The position numbers were made by a program, and so were the translations under genes. Of a stretch of 64,000 bases of DNA, positions 7,981-17,316 are shown piece by piece. This DNA comes from Agrobacterium sp. a22-2 (GTDB lineage Bacteria; Pseudomonadota; Alphaproteobacteria; Rhizobiales; Rhizobiaceae). The DNA lies in NCBI RefSeq assembly GCF_012276985.1, contig NZ_JAAXMM010000006.1, positions 124,001 to 188,000 on the forward strand. The letters are read 5' to 3'. The notes below the pieces were generated by a model. The model was not told the DNA's origin. It worked only from the letters and a program-made list of their open reading frames with translations, and did not search any database. Within the stretch, counting starts at the first letter, position 1. Each line of letters starts with the position of its first letter.

Positions 7981-10674
7981 GTGTCAAAATCCCTTGACAG
8001 CTTCAATTGTCGCTCCACCCTTACCGTGAATGGCAAGGACTATGTCTATTACAGCCTGCCGAAGGCTGAGGCCAATGGTCTGGCCGGTGTGTCCAAGCTG
8101 CCTTATTCGATGAAGGTCCTGCTGGAAAACCTGCTTCGCAATGAAGATGGCCGCTCCGTCACCAAGAAGGACATCGAAAGCATTGCCGCATGGCTGTCCG
8201 ACAAGGGTACGGCGGAAGCCGAGATCGCCTATCGTCCGGCGCGCGTGCTGATGCAGGACTTCACCGGCGTTCCCGCCGTCGTCGACCTTGCCGCCATGCG
8301 CGACGCCATGGTGTCGCTCGGTGGCGATCCGGAAAAGATCAATCCGCTGGTTCCTGTCGACCTGGTCATCGACCACTCTGTTATCGTTGACGAATTCGGC
8401 ACGCCGACCGCGTTTGCCCGCAACGTGGAACTCGAATACGAGCGCAATGGCGAGCGTTACCGGTTCCTGAAATGGGGCCAGCAGGCGTTCAAGAATTTCC
8501 GCGTCGTTCCTCCGGGCACCGGCATCTGTCACCAGGTCAATCTGGAATATCTCGGCCAGACCGTGTGGACCAAGGACGAGGACGGCGAAACGACCGCCTA
8601 TCCCGACACTTGCGTCGGCACGGATTCGCACACCACGATGATCAACGGCCTGGGCGTGCTCGGCTGGGGCGTCGGCGGCATCGAAGCGGAAGCCGCCATG
8701 CTTGGCCAGCCCGTCTCCATGCTGCTGCCTGAGGTCATCGGCTTCAAGCTGACCGGCAAGGTCAAGGAAGGCGTCACCGCGACCGACCTGGTGCTGACCG
8801 TCGTGCAGATGCTGCGCAAGAAGGGTGTCGTGTCGAAATTCGTCGAATTCTTCGGCCCCGGCCTGGATTCGATGACGCTGGCCGACCGTGCGACGATTGG
8901 TAACATGGGTCCGGAATATGGCGCGACCTGCGGCTTCTTCCCGGTTGATGGCGAAACCATCAACTACCTGACCATGTCAGGCCGCACCAAGGATCGCATT
9001 GCCCTGGTCGAAGCCTATTCCAAGGCGCAGGGCATGTGGCGCGAGGGCGATGGTTCCGAGTTGGTCTTCACCGATACGCTGGAACTGGATCTCGGTGACG
9101 TCGTGCCGTCGATGGCCGGCCCGAAGCGCCCCGAGGGCCGTCTGCCGCTCGAAACCATCGCCTCCAACTTCGCGGTCGCTCTCGAGAACGACTACAAGAA
9201 GCCGGGCCAGCTTTCAAACCGCTATGCGGTCGAGGGAACGGACTATGATATCGGTCACGGCGACGTGGCGATTGCCGCCATCACGTCCTGCACCAACACC
9301 TCCAACCCGAGCGTGCTGATCGCCGCCGGTCTTCTTGCCCGCAATGCCGTTGCCAAGGGCCTGAAGTCTAAGCCGTGGGTCAAGACCTCGCTGGCGCCGG
9401 GATCCCAGGTGGTCGGCGAATATCTCGCCAAGTCCGGCCTGCAGGTGTCTCTCGATGCGCTCGGTTTCAACCTCGTCGGTTTTGGCTGCACGACCTGCAT
9501 CGGCAATTCCGGCCCGCTGCCGGCGCCGATCTCCAAGACGATCAACGACAAGGGCCTGATCACGGCCGGCGTGCTCTCGGGCAACCGCAACTTCGAAGGC
9601 CGTATCTCGCCGGACGTTCAGGCCAACTATCTGGCCTCGCCGCCACTGGTCGTCGCTTATGCGCTGGCCGGTTCTGTCCAGAAGGACCTGACCACGGAGC
9701 CGCTGGGCGAAGACCAGAACGGCAACCCGGTGTTCCTCAAGGACATCTGGCCGACCTCGCACGAAATCCAGGAATTCATCCTGAAATACGTCACCCGCGA
9801 ACTTTACGAGAGCAAGTATGCCGACGTGTTCAAGGGCGACGAGAACTGGCAGGCCGTCCAGATCCCGCCGGGCCAGACCTATGCCTGGGACGACAATTCG
9901 ACCTATGTGCAGAACCCGCCCTATTTCGTGGGCATGGGCAAGACCGGCTCGGGCCTTACCGACATCAAGGGCGCCCGCGTTCTGGGTCTGTTTGGCGACA
10001 AGATCACCACCGACCACATTTCGCCGGCCGGTTCGATCAAGGCGGCCTCTCCGGCCGGTGCCTATCTCATCGACCATGGCGTCGGGGTGGCCGACTTCAA
10101 CCAGTACGGCACGCGTCGCGGCAATCACGAAGTGATGATGCGCGGCACGTTTGCCAATATCCGCATCCGCAACCACATGCTCGGACCGAACGGCAAGGAG
10201 GGTGGCTTCACCATCCACTACCCGTCCAAGGAAGAGATGTCGATTTACGATGCGGCCATGAAGTACAAGGAAGAGGGCGTTCCGCTCGTCATCTTCGCCG
10301 GCGTCGAATATGGCAACGGCTCGTCGCGTGACTGGGCTGCCAAGGGCACCAACCTGCTCGGCGTTCGCGCCGTCATCTCGCAGTCCTTCGAGCGCATCCA
10401 TCGCTCCAACCTCGTCGGCATGGGCGTCGTTCCGTTCTGCTTCGAGGAGGGCACGACCTGGGCAAGCCTCAACCTGAAGGGCGACGAGACGGTATCGATC
10501 GATGGCCTGGAAGGCGAGATCAAGCCGCGCGAGAAGAAGATCGCCAAGATCACCTATGCCGACGGTTCGGTAAAGGAAGTCCCGCTGATCTGCCGGATCG
10601 ATACGCTGGATGAGGTCACCTACGTCAACAATGGCGGCATCCTGCAGACCGTTCTGCGCGATCTCGCCGCCTAA
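7981..10674 (+). CDS. acnA: Aconitate hydratase A
   Basis: [4Fe-4S] aconitase that isomerises citrate to isocitrate in the TCA cycle. It has 897 residues, the usual AcnA/IRP1 size. Cluster cysteines are seen in ITSCTNTSNPSV and GCTTCIGNSG (about residues 432-505). Substrate-binding motifs include DSHTTMINGLGVLGWGVGG near 217 and the C-terminal swivel domain with GNGSSRDWAAKG near 780. The start is GTG at 7981. It is monocistronic, with a strong terminator directly downstream. Confidence 0.97.
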   Translation: MSKSLDSFNCRSTLTVNGKDYVYYSLPKAEANGLAGVSKLPYSMKVLLENLLRNEDGRSVTKKDIESIAAWLSDKGTAEAEIAYRPARVLMQDFTGVPAVVDLAAMRDAMVSLGGDPEKINPLVPVDLVIDHSVIVDEFGTPTAFARNVELEYERNGERYRFLKWGQQAFKNFRVVPPGTGICHQVNLEYLGQTVWTKDEDGETTAYPDTCVGTDSHTTMINGLGVLGWGVGGIEAEAAMLGQPVSMLLPEVIGFKLTGKVKEGVTATDLVLTVVQMLRKKGVVSKFVEFFGPGLDSMTLADRATIGNMGPEYGATCGFFPVDGETINYLTMSGRTKDRIALVEAYSKAQGMWREGDGSELVFTDTLELDLGDVVPSMAGPKRPEGRLPLETIASNFAVALENDYKKPGQLSNRYAVEGTDYDIGHGDVAIAAITSCTNTSNPSVLIAAGLLARNAVAKGLKSKPWVKTSLAPGSQVVGEYLAKSGLQVSLDALGFNLVGFGCTTCIGNSGPLPAPISKTINDKGLITAGVLSGNRNFEGRISPDVQANYLASPPLVVAYALAGSVQKDLTTEPLGEDQNGNPVFLKDIWPTSHEIQEFILKYVTRELYESKYADVFKGDENWQAVQIPPGQTYAWDDNSTYVQNPPYFVGMGKTGSGLTDIKGARVLGLFGDKITTDHISPAGSIKAASPAGAYLIDHGVGVADFNQYGTRRGNHEVMMRGTFANIRIRNHMLGPNGKEGGFTIHYPSKEEMSIYDAAMKYKEEGVPLVIFAGVEYGNGSSRDWAAKGTNLLGVRAVISQSFERIHRSNLVGMGVVPFCFEEGTTWASLNLKGDETVSIDGLEGEIKPREKKIAKITYADGSVKEVPLICRIDTLDEVTYVNNGGILQTVLRDLAA

Positions 10675-10697
10675 AGACTAGCTGACGTTTTCGATCG

Positions 10698-10732
10698 GCC
10701 GCCGGAACAATAGCTGTTCCGGCGGCTTTTTT
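10698..10732 (+). terminator. Rho-independent terminator of acnA
   Basis: A 12-base GC-rich stem (GCCGCCGGAACA paired with TGTTCCGGCGGC) with a short ATAGC loop is followed by six T residues, 24 bases after the acnA stop. Confidence 0.9.
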
Positions 10733-10865
10733 ATTGTCTGTCGATCGCTGAGGGCCTGAAGCTCACCCCATCGTGACTTTCTGTTGATGACGAGAGAGGT
10801 TATTTCTGATCATCATTCACAAACTGGTCTTGATCGCGACAAGGGCCTGTGGCTATCAGGATCGA

Positions 10866-11621
10866 ATGGACAGGTCTGCCTCTATGATATCGAAGATATT
10901 TGCCGGATTGCTGCTGCTGTGCGTCTCCGGCTTCGGGGTGGCGCATGCGCAGGCTGGCGCGACGCCGAAGGGCGTCGTCGAACTCTTCACATCCCAGGGT
11001 TGTCGTTCCTGTCCGCCGGCCGACCGGGCACTGGAATCCCTGATCCGGCAGGGTGATGTCGTGGCGCTGGCCTATCATGTCGATTACTGGAACTACATGG
11101 GCTGGGCCGACACGCTGGCCTCCAAGGAAAACACCGCCCGCCAATATGCCTATGCCCGCAGCTTCGGCCGTAGCGGCGTCTATACGCCGCAAGCGGTGAT
11201 CAATGGGCGCGAGCAGGTGAAGGGTACGGATGCGGCGGTCATGAACCAGCGGCTGGAAACCCTCGATACGTCCGGAAGCGGGCTGAACGTCGATGTCGAT
11301 GCGACCATGCGCGGCGACGAGTTGTCGATCAAGATCGGGTCCGGCCGCGGCAAGGCCGATGTGGTGGTCGTCTATTTCCAGCGCCGGCGCGACGTCGATG
11401 TGCTGAAGGGCGAGAACCAGGGCAAGACCATCACCTACTGGAACAGCGTTACCGACGTTCAGACCGTCGGCATGTGGCACGGTGGCGACCTGGAGGTCGT
11501 TCTGCCGGCAAAGCTCATGAAGGGCGACAAGAGCGACGGCTGCGCGATCCTGCTGCAGGCCTCGAACGCCAAGGGCGAACCTTCCGCCATTCTCGGTGCC
11601 ACGGTACTCATAGCACCCTGA
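10866..11621 (+). CDS. DUF1223 secreted thioredoxin-fold-like protein
   Basis: Exported protein of the DUF1223 family, function unknown. It has 251 residues from the ATG at 10866, which has AGGA 6-7 bases upstream. Alternative starts are an ATG at 10884 and one at 10830. The signal peptide has a hydrophobic core IFAGLLLLCVSGFGVA and an AHAQA cleavage region. The mature part opens with VELFTSQGCRSCPPAD, a CxxC motif like the redox centre of thioredoxin-fold proteins. It stands alone, with no obvious operon partner. Confidence 0.85.
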   Translation: MDRSASMISKIFAGLLLLCVSGFGVAHAQAGATPKGVVELFTSQGCRSCPPADRALESLIRQGDVVALAYHVDYWNYMGWADTLASKENTARQYAYARSFGRSGVYTPQAVINGREQVKGTDAAVMNQRLETLDTSGSGLNVDVDATMRGDELSIKIGSGRGKADVVVVYFQRRRDVDVLKGENQGKTITYWNSVTDVQTVGMWHGGDLEVVLPAKLMKGDKSDGCAILLQASNAKGEPSAILGATVLIAP

Positions 11622-11949
11622 CGCGTTTCCGCCGCCGCCTGGATCCGACCATCATGGAATGTTTGTTCTTGGTGGTCCGGTCCAAGAGCATTGGGGGGCT
11701 GGGGGTAAGGGGTCAATGCGCCAGACCGGACCGTTTGGCGCAGGGGCGCCAACCAAGAGCCGGCAATGTCACCTGCAATTGGGGCGCTGTTTTGACCGAA
11801 ATACGGCGGGGAATAAAAAGCTGAATCCCTGTCGGTGGCAGCATGCCCGTACCGGCGTCGGGTGCGAAATCGGTGCTGCGGACTTGCATTTTGGCCCGTC
11901 TGAGGCAAACTGTCATCTGTCTGTCATGACGAAGCATCGGGGAGCATAG
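11622..11949. other. 328-base intergenic region, possible promoter
   Basis: No convincing gene: short open frames here lack a good ribosome site and have unnatural composition. A possible promoter for the downstream DUF2794 gene is TTGACC (11792) and TAAAAA (11814) with a 16-base spacer, but the -10 is weak. Confidence 0.35.
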
Positions 11950-12345
11950 ATGACCGATCAGCCGGATTTACAGCGCGGTGAGCACCGGCCGGACAATCGG
12001 TCTGCCCACGTGGTTGATATCGGTGAATACAGACAGAGTCTCGATCCACTTCCGGTGACCTTCCACCGCAAGGAACTGGACGCCATCCTGTGGATCTACG
12101 GGCGGATGGTCGGCGAGGGCGAGTGGCGGGACTATGCACTCGACCACCTGAAGGACAAGGCGGTGTTCTCCGTCTTCAAGCGCTCCGGCGAAATGCCGCT
12201 CTACCGGATCGAGAAGAACCCCAAGCTCGCCGCCAAGCAGGGCGCTTATAGCGTGGTCAATACCAGCGGCATGATCCTGAAACGCGGCCATGACCTGCGG
12301 CAGGTGCTGAAGATCTTCGACAAGGCGCTGAAGCTGGTCGAATAG
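11950..12345 (+). CDS. DUF2794 domain protein
   Basis: Small cytoplasmic protein of 131 residues matching the DUF2794 family of alphaproteobacteria, function unknown. The conserved core runs from VTFHRKELDAILWIYGRMV to WRDYALDHLKDKAVFSVFKR, then YRIEKNPKLAAKQGAYSVV near residue 85. There is no signal peptide or membrane segment. It converges with the GNAT gene, with one base between the stop codons. Confidence 0.82.
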   Translation: MTDQPDLQRGEHRPDNRSAHVVDIGEYRQSLDPLPVTFHRKELDAILWIYGRMVGEGEWRDYALDHLKDKAVFSVFKRSGEMPLYRIEKNPKLAAKQGAYSVVNTSGMILKRGHDLRQVLKIFDKALKLVE

Positions 12346-12346
12346 C

Positions 12347-12904
12347 TCAACCTTCAAACAGCGTACCGGGATAGGCCGTTTCGTCGGGATCTGTGGTCAG
12401 TCCTTCGCCAAGCGCGATCTGCATCAGGACGGTATCCAGCCAGCGCCCGTGCTTGAAGCCGGTGCCTTTCAGCGTGCCGGACATTTCGAAGCCGCAGGCG
12501 CGATGCACGCCGATCGAGGCGTCGCTGGCGCCGCCGATCACGGCGACCATCTGGCGGAAGCCCAGCGCCGCGCAGCGTGCCGCCAATTCGTTCAGCAAGG
12601 CCTTGCCGAGGCCCAGCCCGCGGGCATCTTCTGCGAGATAGATGGAATCCTCGACAAGCCAGCGATAGGCCGGGCGCGTGCGAAATGCCGAGGCATAGGA
12701 GTAGCCGAGCAGGCGGCCGTCGGCGCTTTCCGCAGCGATGTAGGGATAGCCGCGGGCGGTGATGGCGACAAAACGCTCTGCCATCTCCGCCTCGCTCGGC
12801 GGTGCCAGTTCGTAACTTGCGGTCCCCATCAAGACGGCATCGCGATAGATCGCGGCAATCGACGGGATGTCGGCCGCACAGGCATTTCGAAGCGTGAATG
12901 TCAT
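12347..12904 (-). CDS. GNAT N-acetyltransferase, phosphinothricin-acetyltransferase-like
   Basis: Acetyl-CoA-dependent N-acetyltransferase of 185 residues, resembling the PAT/MnaT group that acetylates methionine sulfoximine- or phosphinothricin-like substrates. Visible features are a YRDAVLMGTASYELAPPSE substrate loop, VEDSIYLAEDARGLGLGKAL carrying the acetyl-CoA R-x-x-G-x-G-type loop near residue 90, and GGASDASIGVHRACGF near 130. I chose the ATG at 12904; an in-frame ATG at 12922 adds six residues. The true substrate cannot be told from sequence. Confidence 0.83.
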   Translation of the reverse strand: MTFTLRNACAADIPSIAAIYRDAVLMGTASYELAPPSEAEMAERFVAITARGYPYIAAESADGRLLGYSYASAFRTRPAYRWLVEDSIYLAEDARGLGLGKALLNELAARCAALGFRQMVAVIGGASDASIGVHRACGFEMSGTLKGTGFKHGRWLDTVLMQIALGEGLTTDPDETAYPGTLFEG

Positions 12905-12970
12905 GAAAGGCTCATCGAGCAAGGGAGAGACCCTTCATCATCAACAATCGGCCCCTTGAATTCAAGACAC

Positions 12971-12997
12971 AAAAAAGGCGGCCGAAGCCGCCTTTTC
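12971..12997. terminator. Bidirectional-looking terminator with UUCG-type loop
   Basis: Read on the minus strand it is AAGGCGGC-TTCG-GCCGCCTT followed by T residues, an 8-base stem closed by a stable C(UUCG)G tetraloop, 21 bases after the stop of the BAX-inhibitor gene. An A-run on the other side gives a T-tract in the opposite direction as well. Confidence 0.85.
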
Positions 12998-13018
12998 TCA
13001 TGTTGTTATCCGTCCAGA

Positions 13019-13762
13019 CTATTCGCGGTTTCCGAGGAAGCGCAGCATGAACAGGAACAGGTTGATGAAGTCGAGATAGAGCGTCAGGGCGCCCATGATT
13101 GCCTTGCGGCTGGCGCCATCGTGGCTGTCGGCTTCAAAGTAGGATTCCTTGATGCGCTGGGTATCGTAGGCGGTGAGGCCAGCGAAGATCAGAACGCCGA
13201 TCGCCGAGATCGCAAATTCCAGAGCCGAAGAGGCCAGGAAGATGTTGACGATCGAGGCGATGATCAGGCCGAACAGACCCATGATCAGGAACGAGCCCAT
13301 GGCCGACAGGCTCTTCCGGGTGGTATAGCCGTAGAGCGACAGGGCGCCGAAGGACGCGGCCGTCACGAAGAAGGTCTGGACGATGCTCTGGCCGGTGTAG
13401 ATCAGGAAGATCGAGGACAGGGACAGGCCCATCAGCGCGGCATAAACCCAGAAGGTCGTCTGCGCCGCGGATACGCTCATCTTTTCGATGCGGAAGCTCA
13501 GGAAGAACACCATGGCGACCGGCGCAAGAATGACGACCCACTTCAGCGGGCTGGCATAGATCGCCTGACCGAACGCCGTCAGCTGGCCGTTATCGACCGC
13601 GAACTGGAACGACAGGTAGGACGCGATGCCGGTGATGACCAGACCCAATGCCATCAGGTTGTAAACCTTCAGCATATAGGCGCGCAGGCCTTCATCAATC
13701 ATCGTTGCGGACTGCGCATTGGTCTGCGCCATCCGGCCTTGGTAGTTACGAAGATCAGACAT
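13019..13762 (-). CDS. BAX inhibitor-1 / YbhL (YccA) family membrane protein
   Basis: Seven-transmembrane protein of the TMBIM/BAX-inhibitor-1 superfamily (247 residues); bacterial members include a pH-sensitive calcium leak channel. Hydrophobic segments fill residues 35-247, with the family C-terminal stretch ALTLYLDFINLFLFMLRFLG. The start at 13762 (MSDLRNYQGRMAQT) has an AGAGGAA ribosome site 5-11 bases upstream, which decides against the in-frame ATG at 13810. The upstream region folds into a leader (see 13763-13843). It is transcribed alone and ends at a strong terminator. Confidence 0.9.
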   Translation of the reverse strand: MSDLRNYQGRMAQTNAQSATMIDEGLRAYMLKVYNLMALGLVITGIASYLSFQFAVDNGQLTAFGQAIYASPLKWVVILAPVAMVFFLSFRIEKMSVSAAQTTFWVYAALMGLSLSSIFLIYTGQSIVQTFFVTAASFGALSLYGYTTRKSLSAMGSFLIMGLFGLIIASIVNIFLASSALEFAISAIGVLIFAGLTAYDTQRIKESYFEADSHDGASRKAIMGALTLYLDFINLFLFMLRFLGNRE

Positions 13763-13843
13763 TGTTTCCTCTTTATAAGCTCCGAATTGTTTACGGTGTC
13801 GGGACATCATTCCCAGGCGCCGCTGCGGAGCTCCAGCATGCCT
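13763..13843 (-). promoter_or_regulatory. Structured 5' leader, candidate ybhL leader RNA
   Basis: On the minus strand, AGCTCCG (13832-13826) pairs perfectly with CGGAGCT (13784-13778), enclosing an inner hairpin GGGA-N6-TCCC (13814-13801). The outer stem ends just before the AGAGGAA ribosome site. A ybhL leader RNA motif is known from alphaproteobacteria directly upstream of this gene family; matching this element to it is my inference from position and fold. Confidence 0.55.
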
Positions 13844-13849
13844 GCGTTC

Positions 13850-13878
13850 AATATGAGGTCATATCGGTGCTGGTACAA
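13850..13878 (-). promoter_or_regulatory. Candidate promoter of the BAX-inhibitor gene
   Basis: Minus strand TTGTAC (13878-13873), 17-base spacer, CATATT (13855-13850), which places transcription start near 13843 and gives a leader of about 80 bases. Confidence 0.4.
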
Positions 13879-13976
13879 GACCTAAAGGCCCGGAAATGCG
13901 TCAGAGGCCCGCTGGGAGCCCTGAACAGGGCCGCGGCTCACGAAAAGTTCATTACCAGCCGATTGTTTTCCAGATC

Positions 13977-16523
13977 CTAGAGTTCCCGCAGCACAGGCGC
14001 CGCCTTCTGACCAAGAATGCGCCAGGTGCCCGCCAGCCCGATACCGATGGTCGTGACCATGGCAATGCCGAGCGTCGACAAGGCGACGGTCGGCAGGAAG
14101 GAGGACGGCAGGTTCATGACCTGGGTGACCACGAACCATGCGGCGGCACCGCCGGCCAGAAGTGCGAAGACCGCGGTCGCGATACCCAGCAACAGATATT
14201 CATAGGTGAAGGCGCGGATCAGCGTGGCGCGGGTGGCGCCCAGCGTCTTCAGCACCACGGCGTCATGGGTGCGGGCCCGGTTGCCGGCGGCCAGCGCACC
14301 GGCCAGGACCAGGACGGAGGACAAGAGGGCGATCGCCGCTGCGGCGCGGATCGCGGTTGCCAGCTGGCCGATGAGGCTGTTGACGACATCGAGCGCATCC
14401 TTGACCCGCACGCTGGTGATGGTCGGATGCTTCTGGGTGACGGCCCGCAGGATGGTCGCTTCGGTTTCGGGCGTTGCCGTTGCGTCGGTCAAGGTGGCAA
14501 GCCAGGCATGGGGCGCGCCGGCAAAGGTGTTCGGCGAGAAGACCATGACGAAGTTGATGGACAGCGATTCCCACTCGACCTTGCGGAAGTTGGAGATCTT
14601 GGCGGTGATGTTGCGGCCGAGCACGTTGACGGTGACGGTGTCGCCGATCTTCAGGCCAAGTTCGATGGCCTCCTGCTCGGAAAACGACACCAGCGGCTCG
14701 CCGCTATAGTTCGCCGGCCACCACTGGCCGTCCGTGACCGCGGCGTTTTCCGGGATCGCCTCGCTATAGGTGATGCCGCGGTCGCCGCGCAGCACCCAGC
14801 GGCCTTCCGGCGGCACCTCCATCTTGGCGACGTCCGTGCCATTGAAGGCGAGGATGCGGCCGCGCAGCATCGGCACTTCGACGATCTGGCCGTTCGACGC
14901 ATTGTCCTTGAGGATCGCGCGGAAGCTGTCCAGATCGTTGCGCTGGATGTCGACGAAGAAGAAGTTCGGCGCCCGCTCCGGCAGGTTGCCGATCAGTTCT
15001 CGACGCAGATTTCCGTCGATCAGCGCCAGGGTGACCAGCAGGGCAAGGCCGAGGCCGAGCGAAAGGATGACCGAGGGAGTGAGGGCGCCGGGGCGATGGA
15101 TATTGCCGATGGCAAGCCGGAGGGCCGCCGAGGGCAGGCGCGGGCTGCGGCGGGCAAGGGCTGCGACCCCGACCGCGACCAGGCGCAGCACGACGAAGCC
15201 CGAGGCCATGGCGACGAGGAAGATCAGCGCCAGGCGACGATCATAGGCCGAAAACACCGCAAGGCCGGCCAGGCACAGAATGGCAAGGGCGGTGGCCATC
15301 AGATAAGGCCAGGAGGGTAGGCCGCGGGATTCGAAACCGTTTTCGCGAAACAGCGCCGTGGCCGGCACTTCGCGGGAATGGCCAAGCGGCACGATGGCAA
15401 AGGCAAGCGTGGTCAGCGCGCCGAACAGGGCAGCAAGAGCGAGTGCGCCGGGATAGAGGGCGGGGCTAGCCGAGATCGGCAGGAATTGCGCCAGATAGTA
15501 GCTGGCGATCATCGGCGCGATGGCGCCGATCACCAGGCCGAGCAGGATGCCGATCGTCGCGATGATGGCGATCTGGAAGAAATAGACCATGACCACCACC
15601 GAGACCGGGGCACCTAAGCATTTGAGGGTGGCAATCACGGTGCGCTTGGAATCGAGGAAGGCGCGCACGGCATTGGCCACGCCGACGCCGCCGACGATCA
15701 GGGCGGTGAGCCCCACCAGGGTCAGGAACTGCGAGAAGCGGACAACGTTTTCGGTCAGCGATGGTGCCGCCCGGTCGCTGGTGCGGATCGACCAGCCGGC
15801 ATTCGGCAAGGTTTTGGTGGCGTCGGCGCGGATCGCCTCGAAATCCTTGGCCGGCTGCGTCAGGCGGATCTTGTAGACCTGTTCGACGAGGCTGCCGGTC
15901 TGGATCAGGCCCGTGGCCTGCAAAGCGTCGCGGCTGGTCAGAAGGCGCGGCGCAAAGCCGAAGCCTTCGGAAATGGCGTCGGGCTCCGAGACGATGGTGC
16001 CGGTGATCCTGATGCGGGCATTGCCGACCAGCATCTCGTCGCCGATGGCAAGGCCCAGCCGATCGATCAGCAGGGGCGCGACGACGGCGCCATAGGCGTC
16101 GCCCTGCCGGGCCAGAAGGTCGGCCAGCGGCTGGTCCGGTTCGGTTTTCAGCGTGCCGTAGAGGGGATAGACATTGTCGACCGCCTTGATCTCGACCAGC
16201 GACTGGTCGGACCCGTCCGTCAGCCGCGCCATGGAGCGCAGGTTGGTCGAGACGGAGACGGTGCCGAGAGCGTCGAGGAACTGCCGTTCCTGCGATGTCG
16301 CCTCGCGGTTGTTCAGCTCGAAGCGGATGTCGCCGGCCAGCAGTGACTGGCCTTGTGTGGCAATCGACCGGGTAATCGAGGTCGAGACGGAATTGACGGC
16401 GGCGATGGCACCGGTGCCAAGCGCGATGCAGGCGAGGAAGATGTAGAAACCCTTCAGGCCGCCGCGCATTTCGCGCAGCGCCAGCTGGAAGGCCACCTTG
16501 AGGCGCGGCAGAAAGGCGCTCAT
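13977..16523 (-). CDS. YbbP-type ABC transporter permease (FtsX-like)
   Basis: Large inner-membrane permease of 848 residues with two FtsX/MacB repeats, like YbbP. It has an N-terminal membrane segment after the motif ALREMRGGLKGFYIFLACIA, a periplasmic core, a group of hydrophobic segments at about 255-460, a second periplasmic domain and a last group at about 720-840. It is preceded and overlapped (ATGA) by its ATPase gene. With the divergent TesA-like esterase this repeats the tesA/ybbA/ybbP arrangement of E. coli. Substrate unknown; export or extraction of an envelope lipid or lipoprotein is a guess from MacB/LolCDE relatives. Confidence 0.9.
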   Translation of the reverse strand: MSAFLPRLKVAFQLALREMRGGLKGFYIFLACIALGTGAIAAVNSVSTSITRSIATQGQSLLAGDIRFELNNREATSQERQFLDALGTVSVSTNLRSMARLTDGSDQSLVEIKAVDNVYPLYGTLKTEPDQPLADLLARQGDAYGAVVAPLLIDRLGLAIGDEMLVGNARIRITGTIVSEPDAISEGFGFAPRLLTSRDALQATGLIQTGSLVEQVYKIRLTQPAKDFEAIRADATKTLPNAGWSIRTSDRAAPSLTENVVRFSQFLTLVGLTALIVGGVGVANAVRAFLDSKRTVIATLKCLGAPVSVVVMVYFFQIAIIATIGILLGLVIGAIAPMIASYYLAQFLPISASPALYPGALALAALFGALTTLAFAIVPLGHSREVPATALFRENGFESRGLPSWPYLMATALAILCLAGLAVFSAYDRRLALIFLVAMASGFVVLRLVAVGVAALARRSPRLPSAALRLAIGNIHRPGALTPSVILSLGLGLALLVTLALIDGNLRRELIGNLPERAPNFFFVDIQRNDLDSFRAILKDNASNGQIVEVPMLRGRILAFNGTDVAKMEVPPEGRWVLRGDRGITYSEAIPENAAVTDGQWWPANYSGEPLVSFSEQEAIELGLKIGDTVTVNVLGRNITAKISNFRKVEWESLSINFVMVFSPNTFAGAPHAWLATLTDATATPETEATILRAVTQKHPTITSVRVKDALDVVNSLIGQLATAIRAAAAIALLSSVLVLAGALAAGNRARTHDAVVLKTLGATRATLIRAFTYEYLLLGIATAVFALLAGGAAAWFVVTQVMNLPSSFLPTVALSTLGIAMVTTIGIGLAGTWRILGQKAAPVLREL

Positions 16524-17233
16524 GCCAGGACCGTCTCGCCCGGGATGGCCGGTGCGGCATCATCTTTTTCCAGCCGGCCGGAATTGACGCGGACCTGGCG
16601 CGAGCAGCGTGCCGCAAGGGCCGGATCATGGGTGACGAGGATCAGCGTGGTCTGGCGCTCGGCCTGTTTGGCAAACAGAAGGTCGGCGATCTGGCGGCCG
16701 GTCGCGCCGTCAAGGTTGCCGGTCGGCTCATCGGCAATCAGCACGGTCGGATTGGGCGCCAAGGCCCTGGCAATGGCGACGCGCTGCTGCTCGCCGCCCG
16801 ACAGCTGGCCCGGATAATGGTTCAGCCGCTCGCCAAGGCCAACGGCGACCAGTTCCTCGCGGGCGATATCGAAAGGGTTGCGGATATTGGCCAGTTCCAG
16901 CGGCACGGCGACGTTTTCCAGCGCCGTCATGTTGGCGATCAGGTGGAAGGACTGGAAGACGATGCCGATATTGCGGCCGCGGAAATCGGCCAGCGCATCT
17001 TCGCCAAGCGTATGCAGGGCCGTGCCGTTGATGAAGATTTCGCCAGCATCCAGCCGTTCCAGGCCGGCCAGCACCATCAGCAGCGTCGATTTTCCGGATC
17101 CGGATGGCCCGACAATGCCGACAGCGTCGCCCTGGTCGATCGTCAGGTCGATGCCTTTCAAAACATGGACGGAGGCCGCGGCATTCCCGAGCGTCAGATC
17201 AGCACCCTTTAGCTCGATGATGGTTTTTCTCAC
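16520..17233 (-). CDS. YbbA-type ABC transporter ATP-binding protein
   Basis: ATPase of the LolD/MacB/YbbA group (237 residues) partnering the downstream permease. Walker A is GPSGSGKST, the signature is LSGGEQQRVAIARAL, Walker B is VLIADEPTGNLDG, and the switch histidine is in LVTHD. I chose the GTG at 17233, which has AGGA about 10 bases upstream. An in-frame ATG at 17284 adds 17 residues unlike the family and lacks a ribosome site. The stop overlaps the permease start. Confidence 0.88.
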   Translation of the reverse strand: MRKTIIELKGADLTLGNAAASVHVLKGIDLTIDQGDAVGIVGPSGSGKSTLLMVLAGLERLDAGEIFINGTALHTLGEDALADFRGRNIGIVFQSFHLIANMTALENVAVPLELANIRNPFDIAREELVAVGLGERLNHYPGQLSGGEQQRVAIARALAPNPTVLIADEPTGNLDGATGRQIADLLFAKQAERQTTLILVTHDPALAARCSRQVRVNSGRLEKDDAAPAIPGETVLA

Positions 17234-17316
17234 GAGATTCCGTCCTATATTGCAGTCTTCGGGAATGTGCGGGCCTGCCGGCATGGTGGCGTCAGGTCCA
17301 ATCTAGGGAAGTCAAG

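Noticed and set aside
9214..10401. Minus-strand open frame opposite acnA
   Set aside because: Shadow of the aconitase reading frame, no independent features.
11659..11949. 96-codon frame between DUF1223 and DUF2794
   Set aside because: Poor ribosome site, no homologous-looking feature, overlaps the start region of the next gene's promoter.
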